Below, in pieces: positions 45,264-57,486 of a stretch of DNA of 64,000 bases; the stretch's first letter is position 1, and every line of letters begins with the position of its first letter. Below the pieces are notes generated by a model. The model saw nothing but the letters and a program-made list of their open reading frames with translations. It did not search any database and had not been told where the DNA came from. The stretch lies in the NCBI GenBank assembly GCA_029721515.1, contig CM056567.1:2263007-2327006 (forward strand), given 5' to 3'. The position numbers and the translations under genes are program-made. The stretch comes from Synanceia verrucosa. Taxonomy: Eukaryota > Chordata > Actinopteri > Perciformes > Synanceiidae.

Positions 45264-45645
45264 CAGGGGCGTCATAGGTTTTAAAAACGCAGGGCTAAAC
45301 CCCCAGGTGAGGCTAATTGGCTATATATTTATATATAGTGGCGTGCAAAGACTTTTTGAACGGCAGGAACAAAAAGAAAGAAAATTGCATGTTTTTGCCT
45401 CCATTTAGCGCACATTTTCAAACAATCGTCCACGGGGGGGGGCAACGTTAAGAATTATTATGAATAATGTAAGGTTATATAATTATTTATTTAAACTCAT
45501 ATTCTGGCCAATTTATATTGAATTTATCTGCATTTTTTTGTAACAAATAAATAAATAAATAAACCAACACCAATTTTTTTAGGGGGGGGGTAAAATATTT
45601 CATGGGGGCTTCGGCCTCCACAAAATATGCATATTGACGCCACTG
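45264..45645 (+). mobile_element. hAT-like non-autonomous element (382 bp) with 8-bp TSD
   Basis: Starts CAGGGGCGTCA and ends TGACGCCACTG, so the inverted ends match at 10 of 11 positions. It is flanked on both sides by GTTCTCCT (45256-45263 and 45646-45653), a perfect 8-bp duplication as made by hAT transposases. There is no transposase frame inside. A deleted relative is at 22150-22310. Confidence 0.88.
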
Positions 45646-46585
45646 GTTCTCCTTCTTGTCTTTTTGTTTGGTTTTGTTTGCCTGGAGTTTGTTACAGAGC
45701 TAAAAACTTTAAAAATGTGACATTAAATGTACTGTATACAAATGTGTTTGTCAGACAAAAAAAGGAAAAACTTACAAACACGACACGCATAAAAGAATTT
45801 TTGCATGAGTTTGAAAAGCGACTCACCGATGATGGAGGTGCACCATATTCTGCCGTCAATGTCAATTTATTTATATTGAATTTTAAACTTATATTCCCCG
45901 GAGCGGGAGGGTTATTGCACAGGAATTTCTTGGTCAGCTAAGACAGTAAATGGATCAGAGGGGAATAATATCATATGGAGGTTTGGCTCAAATAAATGCA
46001 CACATGAGTCGGCCGATTTTTCTCCATCACTTTTCGTGCTCTCGTTGGTGATTCTGCTGATTCAAGAGTTGCAGAGTTGCAGAGAAATGCAGTTATTGCA
46101 TCCAGTTAAACTCCATGTGGTCTGGTGCAGGAGAGCTGGATCATGTCTGCGTTTGAAACAAGGTAAAAGACACGAACCACCGTGACGGTTTTTAAATTCA
46201 AAAAGAAAAACTTCTGTTCCTTCTGTACGATGATGTGTATTCACCAGGGGATTAAAGGTCATGTCTTTGTCCATAAAAAGTTGACTTTTGGGTAAAAATA
46301 ATTTCTTAATTTTTTTATATTTAGATAGATAGATAGATAGGTTTATTTTTGAACACGCAAACTATACATCCCTCTTTTAGATACAAAATGAAATTGATTC
46401 ATCAATCACATTTTCACAAATAAATACTTAAGTTTCACTCGTAACAGGGTTTTTTTCCTCGTTTCTCAGACAAACTCTCCAACAAAAGCTGCCCGTCATA
46501 GAAAAGACCGACTCGCTCCATCTGTGTTAAAGGACGGAGGAGGAACAAAGGATTTCCACGACACAAGGGGCCCCGAATGGGATCG

Positions 46586-46623
46586 AAGGGAGGAGGAGGA
46601 GGAGGAGGAGGAGGAGGAGGGGG
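46586..46623. repeat. (GGA)n microsatellite
   Basis: About 12 GGA units, imperfect at the right end. Confidence 0.93.
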
Positions 46624-48195
46624 AGGACGGGATAAATTAGGAAAACCCAGCAGAGGAGTCCAGACAACAGAAGAGAGGATCAGAGGATAAACGAGGAATA
46701 AATGACAGGAAAGTTTTAGAAAGACATGCTTTAATGGTTTTAGGGTTGAGCACTTCTCAGCTCAGAGGAAGCTCAGTCCGCTAAGGTCTGCTCAGTTAAA
46801 AGGAGGCTGCATGGACCAGTTAACCGACTTTTGGCCTTCAAAAGTCAACTCAAACAACCAAAGTCATCCTTAACTTTGTGGGGTTTTTTTTATTTCCTCC
46901 TTCCACAATTTTAATCCGTCTTTGTCATTGTCTGAAGGGTGCAGCAAAGCCTTCACCACGACATTTACCTTTCAACATCTCATATACTCATAAACAGCGA
47001 CTCTGTTCATTTTGAAAGGATTAGCAGAAGTTCTGGCATTATCCCACATCTCCAGTGAGCCAAAAAGTATGGACAGAAATCTCTCAGTCTCTGAATATAT
47101 GTGAGGATATGTGGAGATACTTTCACAGTATTTACATCAATCTAATAATATAATTATGAAAAAAGGATTGAAAGCTTTCTTTTCTCAATATGGGACCTTT
47201 AATTTTTACATTTAAGAACAACGGTATCGCTCTTTGTCTTTCAGCTGCTTGGACTACATATTGATCTGATAGTTTTTACAGTAGACATCCTTCCTGATGC
47301 CAGAAGAAAGCCACGAGGAAAAAAAAACAGAAAAATCTGCAAGGCCTAAAGAAGGGCAGCATTAGCATCCCAAATGTTTAACCAACCTACTGACAGCAAC
47401 AATAGCCAAAACGAGGATATTTATTGACACACTAGCTATTTAAACTGACATTTTATTGAGTTTTTTACTGTGGTTTGATGTTTTCACCTCGTTGATAGTC
47501 ATGTCAAGCTGAAGTACAGAGCATTGTCACGCTTTACCAGAAAACGCTTTGTAAAATCTGGTTTGATGGTTGATTATCAGCGCTCTCCCAGACGTCTGTT
47601 GTCCCCCCAACAATAGGCGACCAGCAGCAGCCTCTGTGCCTGCATGCGTTAATCATGATGCAGCTCTTATCAGCGACCGTCAGACCTGCAGAGACTCCGA
47701 TGTGCTCCCCGCTGATAGCTGCACACACTGAGGTCTCCTCCCCCATCAGGGGGTTTTAAATAGGGAACTAATAGACCTCGGCTTGGAAAATAAAAGCCCA
47801 AGATCATTACCAGGAGACACGGCAACAAAAACAGCTGATGATACGCCGGCTGTTTGCTGCAAAGTCGAGTGAAAACGTAGGAGAAGGAGAAAAATAAAGG
47901 TTTTATTATAAGTAACTTATTGGAAGCAGGAACACCTGAAGCATCTGAGGTCAGACTGTCTGTGATTCTGCGACTCTGATTTCAGCTTTGACGTTGGGAG
48001 AAAAGGAGATGGGGGAGCGGTGAAAGGATAAAATCTGTCATTAGTGTCTATTCAGTCGGTCTCTATGGTGCCAATGGAAAGGCTCTTAACCTGCTGACAC
48101 ACAAAGAGAGAGAGCTGTAATGAACAGCCGAGGGAGTCCATCGCCCCTTCTGCTCACATTTAGACTCTTGATTGGCCGAGACCTCTGACCACCAA

Positions 48196-48210
48196 AGGTC
48201 ACAAAGGTCA
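48196..48210 (+). promoter_or_regulatory. DR3-type nuclear-receptor motif
   Basis: Two perfect AGGTCA half-sites in direct orientation with a three-base spacer (CAA). DR3 is the preferred layout for VDR/RXR. Function is unproven and no gene is nearby. Confidence 0.3.
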
Positions 48211-51200
48211 AAACTGTGACCCTGAGGACGGGGTGGTGAAGTAAAAGCAAATGCTACTCTGGATATTTGACTTAGATCTTTAACGTTCAATCCTTTTTCA
48301 TTTTAATGCATCAATGGTTATATAGTCAAAGTGAATAGCAGGTTTGGATCCGTCCCATCACTTTCCCAACCGTCTCAGAATAAGAAGTTTAGAGCAAAGT
48401 AAGTTTGCACACATGTGGCCTTAAAGGACACAGTAAAATGATTCATTTTTGTGGCTCTTTATTCCCCCAACACCACATTAATGACATTATTTTGACGTTA
48501 AGACACATTTCTAGGATAACAAACCCTCCCAAATCCTGTTCTCAGTGTTTTACCCCGTATCTATTTTCATATCAAAATAATAGAATACAGTATTTTAACT
48601 AGTCAACAGTCACAGCAGTAAACATTAAAAAAAATCTGGTGATCAGTAATCCTGTTCATTTAGGGCAGCGGTGGTAAACACCTGGCACAGGGTGTATATA
48701 ACATAAAAAATACTTTTTGTCGTCATGATTCTCAGTCATGTGACAAAAAGTAAAAGCGACTCCCACCAGATTTCCAAATCAAAATGTCAGCCTCCAGTTT
48801 GGATGTGTGGGAACTCCGGTCTGCAGATGACAGCTCGTTAACAGAAGGAGATTCGACCTGATCGCCTTCCCCCAAAAACCCCTCAGGCTCTGCAGCAACA
48901 AGGTCAAACAATGAGGTGGAGGAGGGCAGCAAGCTGCTGTTTCTGCTGATATTTCATTTAAAAACACACACACCCATATCAGAGAAGATCTGGTCCAATA
49001 ACAGAAATCCCTGCAGAGTGTTGTGAGAACAAACAATAAGAAACAACAGCAACAGAGAAATGAGCCTCACTGTGAGTTTCAGCTCATCGTGACGCTGCTT
49101 TCCTTCACATTTCTGCTCTTACGTGGTCGTTTCCAGCCACAAGAAGCCTCTAAAAACCCACAAAACTCCACCTGCTCTGCACCAAATAACAAGTAAACTA
49201 GCTGTTGAGGCTCCCTTGAGCAAAGCACTGGCATTTATTTCTGTTTTGAAGCCATTTCTTTCTCAGAGTGACTCAATAATGTTGATGATTTCTTTTAAAT
49301 TGTCAGTAACTGAATGTGTAGAGGAATGATTTTTTTTTTATTATTTACCTCCAGCCAATGGCGCCGCAAAGTTCACCTCCAGACTGTCACTGAAATGGGG
49401 AGAAATGACCAATTTTTAAACTCGAAACAACTCGGCTTGTCTGGCTTGAGTGTGGGTATCCTAATTGAGGCAACTGGTTGCTGTTTGTGTTCCTGCGCTG
49501 CTGCACAGTTTGCTCGTTTGCAGCACTGTGCTGTATTTAAAAAAAAAAACAAAAAAAAACAGGCATTAAGTGGAGCAACCAAAAGTTTCAAGAAAGGGCA
49601 ACCTGGGGGCAAACTGACATGAATGAAAATATCTGCTGGAGGCGAACAAATACCTGATCAAACCTGCATCTTTATTGCTCATCATCTCGCTTCTTTTTAA
49701 TCTTGCCATGACAGGAATTATGGAGTGCAGGGGGATGAAAGGATGACAAAGAATGGAGGTAAAGTTTTAGAAAATCCTGCTAAAATAAAACGCAACTGAG
49801 GTCATAACCTTAAAGTCTTTAAGTTGCAATTGACAGTTCATAAATGAAGAAATGTCGTACGACAGGATGAGGAATAAACAAACTGAGGCGAAAGGGATGG
49901 AGAGGTGTGGAGATAAAGAATTGGGCCAAGCAGGGATCAGCTTCACATCGAGATCACAGACGTGTCTTCCTATCTCTTATTTCTTCTGTCAGTCTGTCAG
50001 CGTTTACCTCCATCTTCACCTCCATCATTGTCTGATTTTATTCTCGGTTTCTGAGAGAGAAAAGATAAGAAGCAACAGAGGGACGGAGTCATAAACAGGC
50101 AGCTGGAGGAAGAAAAGAAGGAGAGAAAGAAGAGAAAGGAGACGAGAAAGAAATGCAAATAGCTGTTTTACTGCCGGGTCAATGAAATCAACAATGATCC
50201 TCTCTATTTCAATTTCTCTTTTCCTCAAAGGGCCGTCAGCAGAGCACCGAGGTCAGAAAGCGTCAGAGACAAAGATCGATACCAACGTCCACCAAACGTC
50301 AACTTCTTCCTGCTTTCTCAATGCCGATAAAGCTCCTGAACGACGTAAAACTCCGATCACCAGAGTGATCTCTGCTAGATAATCAAATTAAAGTCCTTAT
50401 GTTTGTAGATGACTCAGTGATCAGTTCGGTCTCTTTCATGTGTAAATAATGACGCTCTTGTGATTGCTGGAGCTGCTTTTGACAAAAAAAAAAAACAAAA
50501 CAAGCCAATGCAACAAAATATATAAGAAAAAAGCACTTTGAACTTGGAAGATATCAGCTATCCCAGACTGGATTTTATTCCCAATCTTTTACATTCAAAG
50601 TATATCAAGGAGATCTTTTAAAATCACAGCAAACAAAGGCAGAAATGTCCTTTTAAGTCTGATGCGATCAAACTGAACTTTGACTGTAAATCTGGAGGAG
50701 ACCAAGGTCATTATTTCACAAGAAAAGCCTGGATTTCAAGGGAAAGTCTTAATTAAACAGCTTTAGCACTCAATTTAGATATCAGGACAATTTCACTCCA
50801 ATAGTGAACCCTCCAATAGAAAAGTGAGAAATTTGGCCAGATGGTGGCGCTACTACCATGAATTAAGTCTTGGAAACTAAGCTTTTGTTTTGGACTTTGA
50901 GGGTCCAGAGCCTGAAGGAGAAATGGAAAGTTGCTCCTATGAGAGTTCGTCGTTCATATGTGCAGTAACGTTACTTTTTAACCCCATAGCTTATTAGTGC
51001 ATCGCACTTTTAGGGACCTACTGATTCAATAATTGAAGTGGAAAAATGGATTTTTCCCAGTATCAGTGTATGGAGAAAAGCCTTTTTGGGCATGAAGTGA
51101 CAGACAACAAACAGGAAAGCATGGAGGACCTCCTGGGGAGGTTTGGTCCAGTGGGATCCATCCATATCATCCATTTGCATCTAGATTCATTGTGCCCAAA

Positions 51201-51595
51201 AGTCATACTTTCACCAATTTTGCTGCAAAATTAGATACATAACATCCCTTGACTTAGCCAAAGCATCTTCTATTTATTTTGTACAACACAAAGAGAGAGT
51301 TTATATGTCGTTTGCGTACGTCTCTACATACGGTTCAGAGAAAGAGTTGATTGAAGCCAGAGTGTGATTGGACAGATTGTGCAGAAGGAGCAGACAAGAG
51401 GAGATCATGGCGACAGAAAATATCATGCACACACTTCGACATCCACACAGGAAGAGAGTGCAATCATCTCCAATCAAGATGTTATTGATTAGCTTCTCTC
51501 TCTGTCTGCAGCACCTGGCTCTTGTCACAGTGGGACACTGAGGCTCAATAGCTGTAGTGAGACAGACAGTTATACATCATTATCTTTCCGTCTTA

Positions 51596-51598
51596 CAT

Positions 51599-51647
<49 letters not shown>

Positions 51648-51648
51648 A
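51596..51648. repeat. (CA)n then (TA)n microsatellite
   Basis: About 20 CA units followed by a short TA run. Confidence 0.96.
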
Positions 51649-51774
51649 ACTCTCTGTGTGGGAGTTTCCTGTTTGCCACAACAACAACAGATACAAAGAG
51701 AATATCCATCTCGGTCACTTCTTGTATATAACCAAACACATTTACCTGAGTACTAGCACTGTACAATCATAGAC

Positions 51775-52090
51775 AGTACATAAGAAGTGGACGTAGTCGC
51801 CGTAATGTCACACATTGGTTTGTGGGCTGCTGTTTTGAAGCCTCAAGTCTGCCATTTTGTCCATCGCCATGTTGTTTTTTTGCAACCGGAAATGAAAGGA
51901 GAAGGCACTGAAAACAGTTTATAACTGACTTAACTTAAGTGAAAACACACTGTGAAAGGGTTGAAGTTGTAAGACAAACATCACCATGGTAACGACCTGT
52001 CAATCAGCAGGTAGCCCCGCCCTAAATCATCCTCTGCTTTAAGGTCTGTTTGACTCTAAATGTATTGAAGAAAACAGCATAAAGCACTGT
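51775..52090 (+). mobile_element. Dispersed repeat, same family as 24385-24925
   Basis: 'taagaagtggac', 'ggtttgtgggctgctgtttt', 'gaagcctcaagt', 'catcgccatgtt', 'ttgcaaccgg' and 'cctgtcaatcagcaggtag' in the family order. Confidence 0.7.
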
Positions 52091-52539
52091 ATATCCAACT
52101 CTGATGTCATACTGCATCATATGATATACACTATATTGTGTGCTATTATATATGCACTATTGGTTAGTGTACAAGAAATTGATATGCTAGATGTCAGAGC
52201 AGCTGCAACATCTGAATGTAAGTAATCACAATAGTTTACATTTATTTACACAAGTCCCCGAAGGAATCATTAAGTAGAGTTACATAACTCCCCTTATTCA
52301 GAGGCACAAAATTATCTTTACGATAATTCTTCTCAACAGTAAAACTGTTTTTTTTTTCTCCTGGATGTACATTTTGAGCATATTTGGGGTTAATTTAGTA
52401 GAAGTGTATGGTTTAATCATCACAGTATATAATATCAAAAGCACTGAGAGTAGAAATATCGTTTGTGTCTTAACAGACCAACCTGGTTGTCAGAAGAAAA
52501 AGAAAAAACAGCTGAAGGCATGACGAGGGTTTCCCCCAG

Positions 52540-52582
<43 letters not shown>
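52540..52582. repeat. (TG)n microsatellite
   Basis: About 21 TG units. Confidence 0.95.
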
Positions 52583-52584
<2 letters not shown>

Positions 52585-52775
52585 TGCAGCCGTATGTTAA
52601 TCAATGCCGTTAATGTAGCAATGAATTAGTAGTTTAGATGTCACGGGACGCTTAACACAGCTGATCCTTAGCAGACACCCACAGAAACACACTCACTCTC
52701 AGCCCACAGGACCCCTGGGGACGGCAGGCGGACATTGTATAGCAGGCTAATTATCCCAAATTGCTAAAGTAGTAG

Positions 52776-52894
52776 AGTGTGTGTGTGCATGTGTGTGTGT
52801 GTGTGCGTGTGTGTGTGTGCACGCTCTCCCAGCTGCTCCTGGTGTCAAGTATTTGATAGATGGGAGATAGAGAGAGTGTTCATTTACTGCTCGG

Positions 52895-52937
<43 letters not shown>
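52776..52937. repeat. Opposed (TG)n and (CA)n microsatellites
   Basis: A TG run (52776-52820) and a CA run (52899-52937) with about 78 bases between; they can pair with each other. Confidence 0.93.
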
Positions 52938-52938
<1 letters not shown>

Positions 52939-52980
52939 GACTGCTCATTTATTGGTCTAACAGATTGGTCTTTTGTTGCT

Positions 52981-53070
52981 CGGTCGCCTATTCGCACCGA
53001 CGAAGTTCAGGCTACGACGCTCGGGGGAGAAAGCGCCCCGTCGTCAAGCGTAAACGCCTCGATCGCGGCA
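52981..53070. other. CpG-dense segment of unknown nature
   Basis: About 16 CpG dinucleotides in 90 bases, in an otherwise CpG-poor region. A + strand frame runs through it and on to about 53225 with a basic peptide (for example 'GRKRPVVKRKRLDRG'), and a - strand frame is also open. I recognise neither. There is no clear flanking splice pair. It could be an exon, a repeat remnant or a small regulatory island. Confidence 0.4.
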
Positions 53071-53225
53071 GCCAGACCTCCCCTATGAAATTTGTGGTTA
53101 TAATTAGGAGAATAAGAGGCGTCATAAACAGACAGTGGTCTGACAACGAACAGACGCAGGGAAGAGTTAGTATGCGATGGATGACTGGATATGGTTCAAA
53201 TAAAAGGACTCCAGATTCACACTAA

Positions 53226-54809
53226 CTACTTTTTGTTTGTCAGGGAGTTGTTTTTTTGTTTTTTTTTTTAACTGAACTGAACTTTAAATCTAAAAGCAAC
53301 ACGGCTAAAGACACCAGACAGTTTTAAAGATTTACTTTCTACGTTTGGAAGGAAACATGAACGTGTTGCAGCATCATACATAAGATACTCATAATGTGGG
53401 TACATTTTCAGGACAAAACTCACAAGCCAGTCAGTGCAACAATAAAAAAGGTAGATAAATAGAAAAAAACAGGTTAAAAGCGTAACATATTGCACATTTA
53501 ATAATTACAAATGTATAAAATGATAACATTTTTCAAGCTAAGTCCAAACCCCAGATTAATCCAAACCATGAGAGTTGTGTTCTTCTTAAATTAGGACATG
53601 TAAACTGTTTAAAACTGTACCTGTGATGTGTTACAAACACAGTTTAAATGTCTGGGTGCTTAAGTTTGATTTTTGAAGGATGAGAGCAACGAAAAGGTCC
53701 GATAGCTGTGAAGCATGAAGTGTCAGGTATATCCTGTGCTATAACACCAGCTTTCACCTTTTTAGCTTCGACAACTGTTTACTAAATCAACATGTATAAA
53801 ACATCTGTGCAGGAGGTGGACTCATTTCCATGTAGTCATGGTCAAAGACTGCTGCGCTCTAACCCAAGCGGCTTAATGCCTCAGCAGAGTGATGTCATGC
53901 ATGATGTCATGCGTTAATTAATATATAATTAAACTTAAGAATTAACGTTACTTTACTAAAAAAGAAACAGTCAGTCTTTTCAAATACTCAAAATCAATCT
54001 TATACACAACAAAATTTTCATTACGGCTCTAACAGGCTTAAAAACGTGTCGCTCACAGCTGCTGCAGCCGTTTTGTTTTTTTTTACCCCCAAACAAGACT
54101 TCATTGATTAGAAGACAAAACCCCAGAAAGTGACTGAAGTGGAATAAATAGTGATTGGTGAAACTGATCAATCAGTGGTCAGAGGCAGGAAGAAGAGAGG
54201 ACTTTCAAACTAAAAGAACAAACAAACTCTATCTCTTCAGATTGTGGCCCAGAAATGCAGCAACAAATAATCAATAGTCGTTCAATGTAGGCATGATAAA
54301 AACTGCTTGTCTGTCTCCCCACTGTTTCTTCTTTTTCCACAACTTTCTATAGATAGATAGATAGATCATCTTTTGTCCTCTTCCCGTTGCACTTTTTTTT
54401 AGACAAAGCTCCCCCCCTCTGTTTTCATCCTCCACCCATCCATCTCCTCATTCCTCCATCCCTCCATCCTGTCTTCAGTATTGATGAAGTGAAGGGGCCA
54501 CAGGCTGAAAGACACCACCTCATCTGGTTTAAATTACCTCTGAACCGCACACACACCTGCACCAGCAGCACCACAGCGGTGTGTGGGTGTAGCTGGTGGA
54601 GGTGGAGGGGTGGTGGGGGTGCCTCTGGGAAACGCCCATGACCCCGACCATACACACAAAAAGACACACAAACACACAAACACACACACACACTACGGGG
54701 AGTGAGCAACAGAGCGGGTGGGGTGTGAAATAAGCTGTGAGGCAGCAGGGATATTAAGCTGCCACGTGTTCTGTTTACTATTCTCTAATTAACCCCCAGG
54801 CTGTCTCAT
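53226..54809. other. Gene-free stretch
   Basis: AT-rich. A short GATA run near 54350-54366 and CA-rich DNA near 54660-54695. No gene seen. Confidence 0.55.
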
Positions 54810-54811
54810 AG

Positions 54812-54856
<45 letters not shown>
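54810..54856. repeat. (CA)n microsatellite
   Basis: About 23 CA units. Confidence 0.96.
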
Positions 54857-54858
<2 letters not shown>

Positions 54859-55134
54859 CAGATCTTGTCTGCAATAAATTGGATCTGGTGTCACACAGTC
54901 ATCAACAGTGAGATTGTGTTGCTATGAACGAATTAAACACCAAACACGTCTGTAAAAAAGTTTAGCGCACATAAAAGACGACGGTAGTTTGAGTTCTTTC
55001 ATCCCCGACCGACTCGTGACGACGATGAGTTTCCTCCACCTGCATGACTCACTAAATGATGAGGTAACCCTTAGCAAAGTTTGTTTGTGCTAACATTTAA
55101 ACATTAAAACGATATTGTGACGTCACATCATTGG

Positions 55135-55255
55135 TGTGTGGATATTTTGAATGGGACCGTAATTTAATAAATGAATATTAAGAAGACTAGAAACTGTTTA
55201 CAATGTTTACTGAGGGAATAAATCACAGAGAAGTAGGATCATTTTTCGTTAGACA
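55135..55255 (+). mobile_element. Partial dispersed repeat, right part of the 37655-38040 family
   Basis: 'gaatgggaccgtaattta', 'agaagactagaaact', 'gtttactgaggga' and 'gagaagtagg' follow the family order. Confidence 0.55.
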
Positions 55256-55362
55256 GATGTAGAACCAGAGGATAAAAAGTGTTGGTATCTGTCGCTCTGG
55301 GAATAAGGACACTTTACACTATACTGTAGATCATCATGTTTGACACACTTCATATCAGTCAT

Positions 55363-55675
55363 CCATCCATCTTCTCCCTCTTATCCTCTCATAGGGTCAG
55401 GGGGGCTGGAGTCTATCCCAGCTGACTTAGGGTGAAAGACAGGATACACCCTGGACAAGTGTCCAGTTCATCACAGGACACATAGAGACAGACAACCACT
55501 CACACTCACATTCACACCTACGGTCAATTTAAATCAACCAGTTAACCTAATCCCCATGCATGTTTTTGGATGGTGGGAGGAAGCCGGAGTACCAGAGAGA
55601 ACCCACGCAGACACGAACCCAGTACCTTCTTGCTGTGAGGCGACAGTGCTAACCACAACACCACCGTGCTGCCCC
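55363..55675 (+). mobile_element. Retroposed dispersed repeat with 13-bp TSD
   Basis: Flanked by TCATATCAGTCAT on both sides (55350-55362 and 55676-55688). The interior has the well-known fish repeat phrases 'gtctatcccagctgac', 'tacaccctggacaag', 'cacattcacacctacgg', 'ggtgggaggaagccggagta' and 'gctgtgaggcgacagtgcta'. A 13-bp duplication fits target-primed retrotransposition. It does not code for protein. Confidence 0.85.
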
Positions 55676-56926
55676 TCATATCAGTCATATCAGATTAATC
55701 AAAAACAAATGATTTTCTGCAACCAGAAACTTTTTTTTAAAAAAGAAAAAAAGGGGGACAGGAAGCTCCTATGTGCACATGCGATTATATCACCTATAAT
55801 GCAATCAGTTGTCACCGCTAATGCTCTCATCTGCCCTAATGGAGTGAGTCAGAAGAGTGGTGGGCGGACGCTCGCTGCGTTTCTGAGTGTCGGAAAATGA
55901 GCAGCTTCGTAATAGAATTCACCGCGCTGCCTTTTCCTAAGGTGTCGCACACACATCCACATGCACAGACACACCAGCAGGTCTAATTGAAAAGAGCCAA
56001 GCAGAGAGAAATCTGATAGCCGGAGTTTGGCCTGAGGGAGGACGACGACCAGGAGAGGGAGGTGAGGAACAGGAAACACAAACTAGTGGTAAAAACAGAT
56101 GAAAACTGTGTCTATTCTTTGGCCGTTTTTATATCAGCGAGACGTTCCTGCAGAAAGACGTCGTTCAAACAGAAACTCCGGTTCAGCGCTGACTCAGCCA
56201 CATCACATCAGCTCACCTTTTGTTCAGCCATCACTTTATTCCTCTGGCTCTGCACATTTGCCTCATATAATTGACTGTTTTCACATCTGGCTCATATGGT
56301 GTGTGATCAGTTTTAGCAGCCTTGTGGAATAATGTTGCTTTTATCAGGCTGTTCTCTTGTTCATAGCTACGCTTAATACACAAAATATTCACCATGATCT
56401 GTTCATATTACATCACACAATCCAGCTAACCACGAAACATAAAGAGCAACGAACACCAGTGGGTCAAAAAGCACCAAGAAATAAATCAACAACCATCTTT
56501 TTCTATACCTACAGAGTTTTGTTGCCTAAACCTAACCAAAAACTGTGTTGCTGGAAGAGGATAAATCAGGAGGAACTACTTCACAATAAAAGCCACCCCA
56601 TGTTTTGCCAGTTATTTAACTTTAATGAAGCAAAGGTTTCTCTCTAAAGGAAGTTCTTCATGGATAAAACCGCTTCAGGAAATAACAATTATGAAAAGAT
56701 AAAATTTGATGATATTTAATAAATGAATAAAGGCCAAACACACAACAACAATACAACTTAATAATATTTTACAGCCCTTCCTCATAATTATCCTCTTTGA
56801 TAATCATTTCTAATCACTTTTTCTAATTTTATTTTCTTTATATTCTTCCAGATTTACCAACAAGTCACCAGTGGATCTATTAACAAAAAACCTGAAAAGA
56901 CTCCTGCATAATGTCCCTTTGTCCTG

Positions 56927-56930
<4 letters not shown>
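55676..56930. other. Gene-free stretch
   Basis: No gene or delimited repeat seen. Confidence 0.55.
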
Positions 56931-56982
<52 letters not shown>

Positions 56983-57209
56983 GTTTGGACACCAACATGG
57001 ACTAACAAGAGTAATTTGTGTTACTGTGATATAGTAAGAGCAATGGACACAATGAATGATATTATGACCCAAACAAAGCCCATGTGCACGCACACACACA
57101 CACACACAGCAGCGAGGTCTTTGTCTTGTTTCCAGCGTCTTAACTCTCACATGTAATTAGCCTCAGTCTCTCTGTCCGTCGCAGATACCGATAGCTCACA
57201 GGAGGGGGT

Positions 57210-57245
<36 letters not shown>

Positions 57246-57422
57246 ACGGGGACGGGGGGGTCCGAGTGTCTCCAGGGACAGGTTATGACAAATAAGATTA
57301 ATGTGTCCCCTATTTCCAGACTGGTGAACTGGCCTCTCACTGGCGTCGTAAAAAAAGAAAAAAAAACACACATCCACACCTCCCTGATAGCATTTTGTCT
57401 CCAGAGAGTGTCCATATGGGGA

Positions 57423-57486
<64 letters not shown>
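56931..57486. repeat. Cluster of CA and TG microsatellites
   Basis: CA runs at 56931-56980 and about 57090-57108; TG runs at about 57211-57243 and 57423-57486. The CA and TG runs are mutually complementary. Confidence 0.94.

Larger units (their letters stand above)
45654..51595. other. Gene-free stretch with small repeats
   Basis: Contains a short GATA run (46322-46340), a GGA run (about 46589-46623), purine-rich DNA (50050-50160) and possible regulatory DNA near 47590-47740. 48196-48210 reads AGGTCA-CAA-AGGTCA. No convincing gene. Confidence 0.55.

Noticed and set aside
45627..45941. 104-codon + strand frame
   Set aside because: It begins inside the hAT-like element terminus and has no recognisable domain or conservation signal.
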